Assembly (NCBI GenBank): GCA_043719555.1 | Contig: JAYSTR010000203.1 | Coordinates: 1-18,820 of the forward strand | DNA length: 18,820 nucleotides | Direction of reading: 5' to 3' | From: UBA4416 sp043719555 | GTDB taxonomy: Bacteria; Bacteroidota; Bacteroidia; B-17B0; Aurantibacillaceae | Shown: positions 15,796 to 18,820 of the stretch, piece by piece | How positions within the stretch are numbered: the stretch's first letter is position 1 | How the letters are laid out: the number at the start of each line of letters is the position of its first letter | The notes under the pieces: model-generated | The model's database searches: none | Told to the model about the DNA's origin: nothing | What the model saw: the letters and a program-made list of their open reading frames with translations, nothing else | Made by a program: the position numbers and the translations under genes

Positions 15796-17226
15796 TTATA
15801 TTTTAATTCCCATTACACATACATCATCTATTTGTTCGTTTGATCCACGCCAATCTAAATAGGTTTTTTGTAAATAATCGTGTTGTAATTCTATTGACAA
15901 TTGAGAAGCATGTGATAAAATTTCTTTAAATTTCTTATAAGTTAATTTTTTGTTTTTCTCTCCACCAAATTGATCGGCGTAGCCATCGGTGAATAAGTAT
16001 ATGGTATCACCCAACTGTAAATTAAATTGCTGTTGCGTATACTTTAGCACCTCGTCACTTGTTGAACCTATTGCTTGTTTATCTGGTGTTAAGATATGTA
16101 ATTCTGGTATTGTTTTATTTTCTAACGTTCTATAAATATAAATTGGATTATTAGCACCTGAATAATATAGTGTGTTAGTTTTATAATTGATTGCTACTAA
16201 GGCAATATCCATTCCATCTCTTAATCGAGCTTCGTTATTAGTTGATGTTTGATTTAGCGTCGCACTAATTCTTTCATTTAAATAATCTAAGGCTTCAGCC
16301 GTGCTATTTACTGAAGGCTCAGTTAATGATTGTTTTAAAAAACTACTAGCAACTAAACTAATAAAGGCGCCAGGTACGCCATGTCCTGTACAATCTACAA
16401 CAGCTGTAAGCGACATTTGTAAAGGGTCTTCGCTACTAGTTCGCACCGGAGATGCCCAGTAAAAATCACCGCTTACTATATCTTTTGGATTATAGTATAC
16501 AAAGTAATTCTTGGCAAATAGTTTGTTTAAAATTTCGTTAGTCGGTAATAAAGCATCCTGTATCCGTTTAGCATAACGAATACTACTTTTAATTTCTTCG
16601 TTTTTTTCTTCAACTTCTATTTTTTGATTTTCTATAAACCCTTTAGATTTTTCTACTTCTAAACGACTTTTTAATTCCTTATAAGTTAATTGATAGCGAT
16701 TGCGAATTAAAAACACTGAAAATATAACAACAGTTAATACAAGTAAGGCGCCATTTGTTATAAATTCTTCTAATGTAAGATGACTATTTAAAAGATAAAA
16801 AAACACGTTACTAATAATTGTTATGGCTAATAAAATAAGCGACAATTTTAGTTCCCATAGCACTAGCATACCTACACCAATAAATAATACCATATAGGCA
16901 AAAGCATGTTTTTGCAAATGTGGTATATCCATAAAGCTCCACATGTAAGCGTTTTGAACAGATATACCAAGCACTAGAACAAAAATGCAAGTGTAAATTG
17001 TTATTTTTAGTTGAGTCCTAAAAATAAGTAGTATTGCAGTTGTAATGGCAACTGCTAATCTAAAATTTAAAAAGGGAATCCAATATTCAGGTATACTTAA
17101 ATAATCACCTAAAAACCAAACTAAATTTAATGCAATACCTACCCAACAAGTAATGATATGGGGTTTTTCAGTTGCTTTGTCAAACTCCTGTTTAACTAAT
17201 ATTTCAGGTATGTCAGTTTCTTTCAT
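15796..17226 (-). CDS. Membrane-anchored PP2C/SpoIIE-type Ser/Thr phosphatase
   Basis: Protein phosphatase with six predicted membrane helices in the first 180 residues, then a coiled coil (about 180-228) ending in IRYAKRIQDALLP, then a SpoIIE-like PP2C domain. Metal-binding stretches are visible: SGDFYW at 252-257, VVDCTGHGVPGAF, LFTDGYADQFGG and the C-terminal QIDDVCVMGIKI. This family removes phosphate from switch proteins such as SpoIIAA, RsbV or SiaC, and the membrane part probably senses a signal. I use the ATG at 17226 (476 residues). The ATG at 17295 would add 23 residues and overlap the divergent nadD start, which is unlikely. The gene is cotranscribed with holB. It is the only intact phosphatase in the window that could act on the SiaC-like protein, about 5.6 kb away; that pairing is a guess. 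Confidence 0.88.
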   Translation of the reverse strand: MKETDIPEILVKQEFDKATEKPHIITCWVGIALNLVWFLGDYLSIPEYWIPFLNFRLAVAITTAILLIFRTQLKITIYTCIFVLVLGISVQNAYMWSFMDIPHLQKHAFAYMVLFIGVGMLVLWELKLSLILLAITIISNVFFYLLNSHLTLEEFITNGALLVLTVVIFSVFLIRNRYQLTYKELKSRLEVEKSKGFIENQKIEVEEKNEEIKSSIRYAKRIQDALLPTNEILNKLFAKNYFVYYNPKDIVSGDFYWASPVRTSSEDPLQMSLTAVVDCTGHGVPGAFISLVASSFLKQSLTEPSVNSTAEALDYLNERISATLNQTSTNNEARLRDGMDIALVAINYKTNTLYYSGANNPIYIYRTLENKTIPELHILTPDKQAIGSTSDEVLKYTQQQFNLQLGDTIYLFTDGYADQFGGEKNKKLTYKKFKEILSHASQLSIELQHDYLQKTYLDWRGSNEQIDDVCVMGIKI

Positions 17227-17289
17227 TAACGCACTAATATACAAAAAGTTGAACTGAATTTTATACAGGAAAAAAATTATCTTTGCTCT
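17227..17289. promoter_or_regulatory. 63-bp divergent region between the PP2C gene and nadD
   Basis: Both transcripts must start in or near this short region. On the plus strand TATCTTTG (17278-17285) matches TAnnTTTG, with a TTG at 17249-17251, a spacing of 26 nt that is longer than usual. Because the box ends 4 nt before the nadD ATG, its transcript would be leaderless. No clear box is seen for the minus strand. Confidence 0.35.
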
Positions 17290-17862
17290 ATGCATATAGG
17301 GTTGTTTTTCGGTTCATTTAATCCCATACATGTTGGGCATATGGTGTTGGCTAATTACATGGCTAGCTTTACAGATATGAAACAAGTTTGGTTTGTCGTT
17401 TCACCTCACAATCCATTAAAAGAAAAAGCATCTTTACTCGACCAACAGCATCGCTTACATTTAGTTAATTTAGCAATTGAGGATTGCGCCAATTTAAAAA
17501 GTAGTAATATAGAATTTGGATTATCACAACCATCCTACACAATAAATACTTTAGCGCATTTAAAAGAAAAGTACCCAAAACACACCTTTTCATTAATTAT
17601 GGGCGAAGATAATTTAGCATCTTTTACTAAGTGGAAAAACTATGAGGTTATACTTCAAAATCATAAAATATATGTTTATCCCCGTCCTCACGTTCCTGTA
17701 ACCGAATTAAAAAATCATCCTCAAATTATTGTAACTGATGCGCCAATAATGGATATTTCATCGACATTTATAAGAAGTAGTATTAAAGCAAAAAAAAATG
17801 TAGCCTGTTTTATGCATCCTTCTGTTTGGAATTATATTGATGAAATGAGTTTTTATAAATGA
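17290..17862 (+). CDS. nadD: Nicotinate-nucleotide adenylyltransferase
   Basis: Cytoplasmic enzyme of NAD synthesis that joins nicotinate mononucleotide and ATP to give deamido-NAD and pyrophosphate. The nucleotidyltransferase signature is complete: GLFFGSFNPIHVGH at the N-terminus with the HxGH motif, MGEDNLASFTKWKN in the middle, and ISSTFIRSSI near the C-terminus. The length of 190 residues is typical. The start at 17290 is fixed because MHIGLFFGSF is the conserved beginning of the family. It is divergent from the PP2C phosphatase gene and is followed after 99 bp by a thioredoxin gene on the same strand. Confidence 0.96.
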   Translation: MHIGLFFGSFNPIHVGHMVLANYMASFTDMKQVWFVVSPHNPLKEKASLLDQQHRLHLVNLAIEDCANLKSSNIEFGLSQPSYTINTLAHLKEKYPKHTFSLIMGEDNLASFTKWKNYEVILQNHKIYVYPRPHVPVTELKNHPQIIVTDAPIMDISSTFIRSSIKAKKNVACFMHPSVWNYIDEMSFYK

Positions 17863-17894
17863 TATTTGGTTTGAGACGAGGTATGTAAAACTCG

Positions 17895-17915
17895 AAATAA
17901 TCCAAAAATAATCCA
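17895..17915 (+). repeat. Short direct repeat upstream of the TlpA-like gene
   Basis: AAATAATCCA occurs at 17895-17904 and again at 17906-17915, a spacing of 11 bp, close to one helical turn. It lies between nadD and the thioredoxin gene, ending 46 nt before the preferred start codon, where a regulator could bind. It could equally be chance in AT-rich DNA. Confidence 0.3.
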
Positions 17916-17961
17916 GTTTTAAAGAAACGAATTGCCTATTTTTATGGTTAAAATTATAAAT

Positions 17962-18477
17962 ATGAAACAAATCATTGTATTATTATCTTCAATTGTTTTA
18001 TTGTTTTCTTCTTTTACTGCATCTGATGACGATAAAATACCAGCAGCAATTTTAAAAAACCTTAGTGGCTCTAAAATCAACTCCAACACTTTTAATAATA
18101 ATGGTAAACCAATGATTATTAGCTTTTGGGCTACTTGGTGTAAACCTTGTAAGAAAGAGTTAGATGCTATTCATGAGGAATATGCGGCCTTGGTTAAAGA
18201 AACTGGTGTTAAATTAATTGCTATATCAATTGATGATGCACGTAGTAGTGGTAAGGTAGTTACGGATGTGAAATCTAAAGGTTGGGAATACGATGTTTAT
18301 ATTGATGAAAATCAAGATTTTAAACGCGCTATGAATGTAAATAATGTGCCTCATACGTTTTTAGTTGATGGTAATGGAAATATAGTGTGGAGCCATAACT
18401 CTTATGCTGAGGGAGATGAGGAAGTTTTATTTAATCACGTTCGCGCCTTAGCAAAGGGTGAAAAAATATTACCATAA
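17962..18477 (+). CDS. Secreted TlpA/ResA-like thioredoxin
   Basis: Envelope thiol-disulfide oxidoreductase. From the ATG at 17962 the protein has 171 residues with a signal peptide (MKQ, then a hydrophobic run to about residue 20). The thioredoxin fold follows with active site WCKPC (C60, C63), the preceding SFWATW strand, and the cis-proline P130 in NVPHTF. ATG 17944 and TTG 17932 are possible upstream starts in the same frame, but 17962 gives the cleanest signal peptide. The next gene, 62 nt downstream, is a DUF6029 protein; from memory this pair recurs in Bacteroidota, so the thioredoxin may serve that outer-membrane protein or a neighbouring pathway. Substrate is unknown. Confidence 0.9.
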   Translation: MKQIIVLLSSIVLLFSSFTASDDDKIPAAILKNLSGSKINSNTFNNNGKPMIISFWATWCKPCKKELDAIHEEYAALVKETGVKLIAISIDDARSSGKVVTDVKSKGWEYDVYIDENQDFKRAMNVNNVPHTFLVDGNGNIVWSHNSYAEGDEEVLFNHVRALAKGEKILP

Positions 18478-18539
18478 ATTTATTTAAAACAAAGCAGTTC
18501 TATTGCTTTTTAGTTTTTATTTTAACGATATACATTAAT

Positions 18540-18820
18540 ATGAAGTTTGAGTTCTATAAATCACTAAGTACCACTTTATTAATTTTAGGCTGCAATGCAA
18601 TACTTGCACAAAGCCCCATAAGTAGTGATTTAGGATCTGTACACGGTAATTTTCAGTTTGATGGCGCGTATTATCAAAAAGACACATTAATTGGAGCTGA
18701 TCCAGGTGGCGAAGTTTTTAGATATAACTCCTTTGGTAATATTAATTATAGCAAGGGTGGTTTTAGTGCAGGTGCTCGTTATGAAAATTACAATCCACCA
18801 TTAATAGGTTTTTTAGCCGG
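18540..18820 (+). CDS. DUF6029 family outer-membrane protein, 5' part only
   Basis: Starts at the ATG at 18540 and runs off the window; 93 full codons are visible. Residues 1-24 form a signal peptide (positive start, hydrophobic core, cleavage after ILAQ or nearby). The mature part, with LGSVHGNFQFDGAYY near 31-45 and GNINYSKGGFSAGARYE at 66-82, has the alternating pattern of outer-membrane beta strands and resembles DUF6029 proteins of Bacteroidota. Function of the family is unknown to me. It probably shares a transcript with the thioredoxin gene. The remaining domains cannot be judged. Confidence 0.75.
   Translation, partial: MKFEFYKSLSTTLLILGCNAILAQSPISSDLGSVHGNFQFDGAYYQKDTLIGADPGGEVFRYNSFGNINYSKGGFSAGARYENYNPPLIGFLA

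Noticed and set aside
17227..17295. N-terminal extension of the PP2C phosphatase from an ATG at 17295
   Set aside because: It would overlap the conserved nadD start and leave no room for either promoter; the ATG at 17226 gives a normal start.

Overview
The window is AT-rich, tightly packed DNA from a member of the Bacteroidota. The evidence is a type IX secretion (T9SS) gliding-motility-type C-terminal sorting domain, a DUF6029 porin-like gene beside a TlpA thioredoxin, a PP2C/SpoIIE phosphatase of the six-helix, coiled-coil type common in this phylum, and a promoter matching TTG-N20-TAnnTTTG. The genus cannot be fixed from the sequence alone. I see no tRNA, rRNA, CRISPR array, insertion sequence, phage gene or riboswitch. 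No gene-free stretch exceeds about 230 bp.

Layout. Positions 1-94 are a perfect palindrome containing a terminator hairpin; it touches the window edge and is probably a contig-end fold-back. A K+ uptake permease gene (kup, minus strand, 92-2047) follows. A plus-strand run (2232-8707) then encodes a large secreted T9SS protein, an orphan membrane histidine kinase, and a complete BtuFCD/FepBDC-type ABC importer (binding lipoprotein, permease, ATPase). The genes are 9 nt apart or less, or overlap, so they look like one operon. A second plus-strand pair (8780-10223) encodes a SiaB-like kinase with two tandem kinase domains and a SiaC-like DUF1987 protein. Converging on it is the decayed C-terminal stub of a PP2C phosphatase (10206-10460).

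On the minus strand, 10657-14523 encodes a 1288-residue hybrid histidine kinase with a long beta-propeller sensor and two receivers. It has no signal peptide and no membrane segment, so it appears fully cytoplasmic, and it has a good Bacteroidota promoter just upstream. Further right on the minus strand are the DNA polymerase III delta-prime subunit gene (holB) and, upstream of it, an intact membrane PP2C phosphatase. Divergent from the phosphatase is nadD. Then come a TlpA-like thioredoxin and the 5' end of a DUF6029 gene cut by the window edge.

Most notable content. The window is rich in phospho-signalling parts: an orphan kinase, a SiaB/SiaC partner-switch pair, one intact and one broken PP2C phosphatase, and a soluble propeller hybrid kinase. 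In Pseudomonas the Sia switch (SiaA phosphatase, SiaB kinase, SiaC switch protein) controls the diguanylate cyclase SiaD. Here there is no cyclase in view, SiaB is doubled, and the adjacent phosphatase has decayed, while an intact phosphatase with the same C-terminal layout lies about 5.6 kb away. A rewired Sia-type switch is the best candidate for an undescribed system, but the link between these genes is inference.
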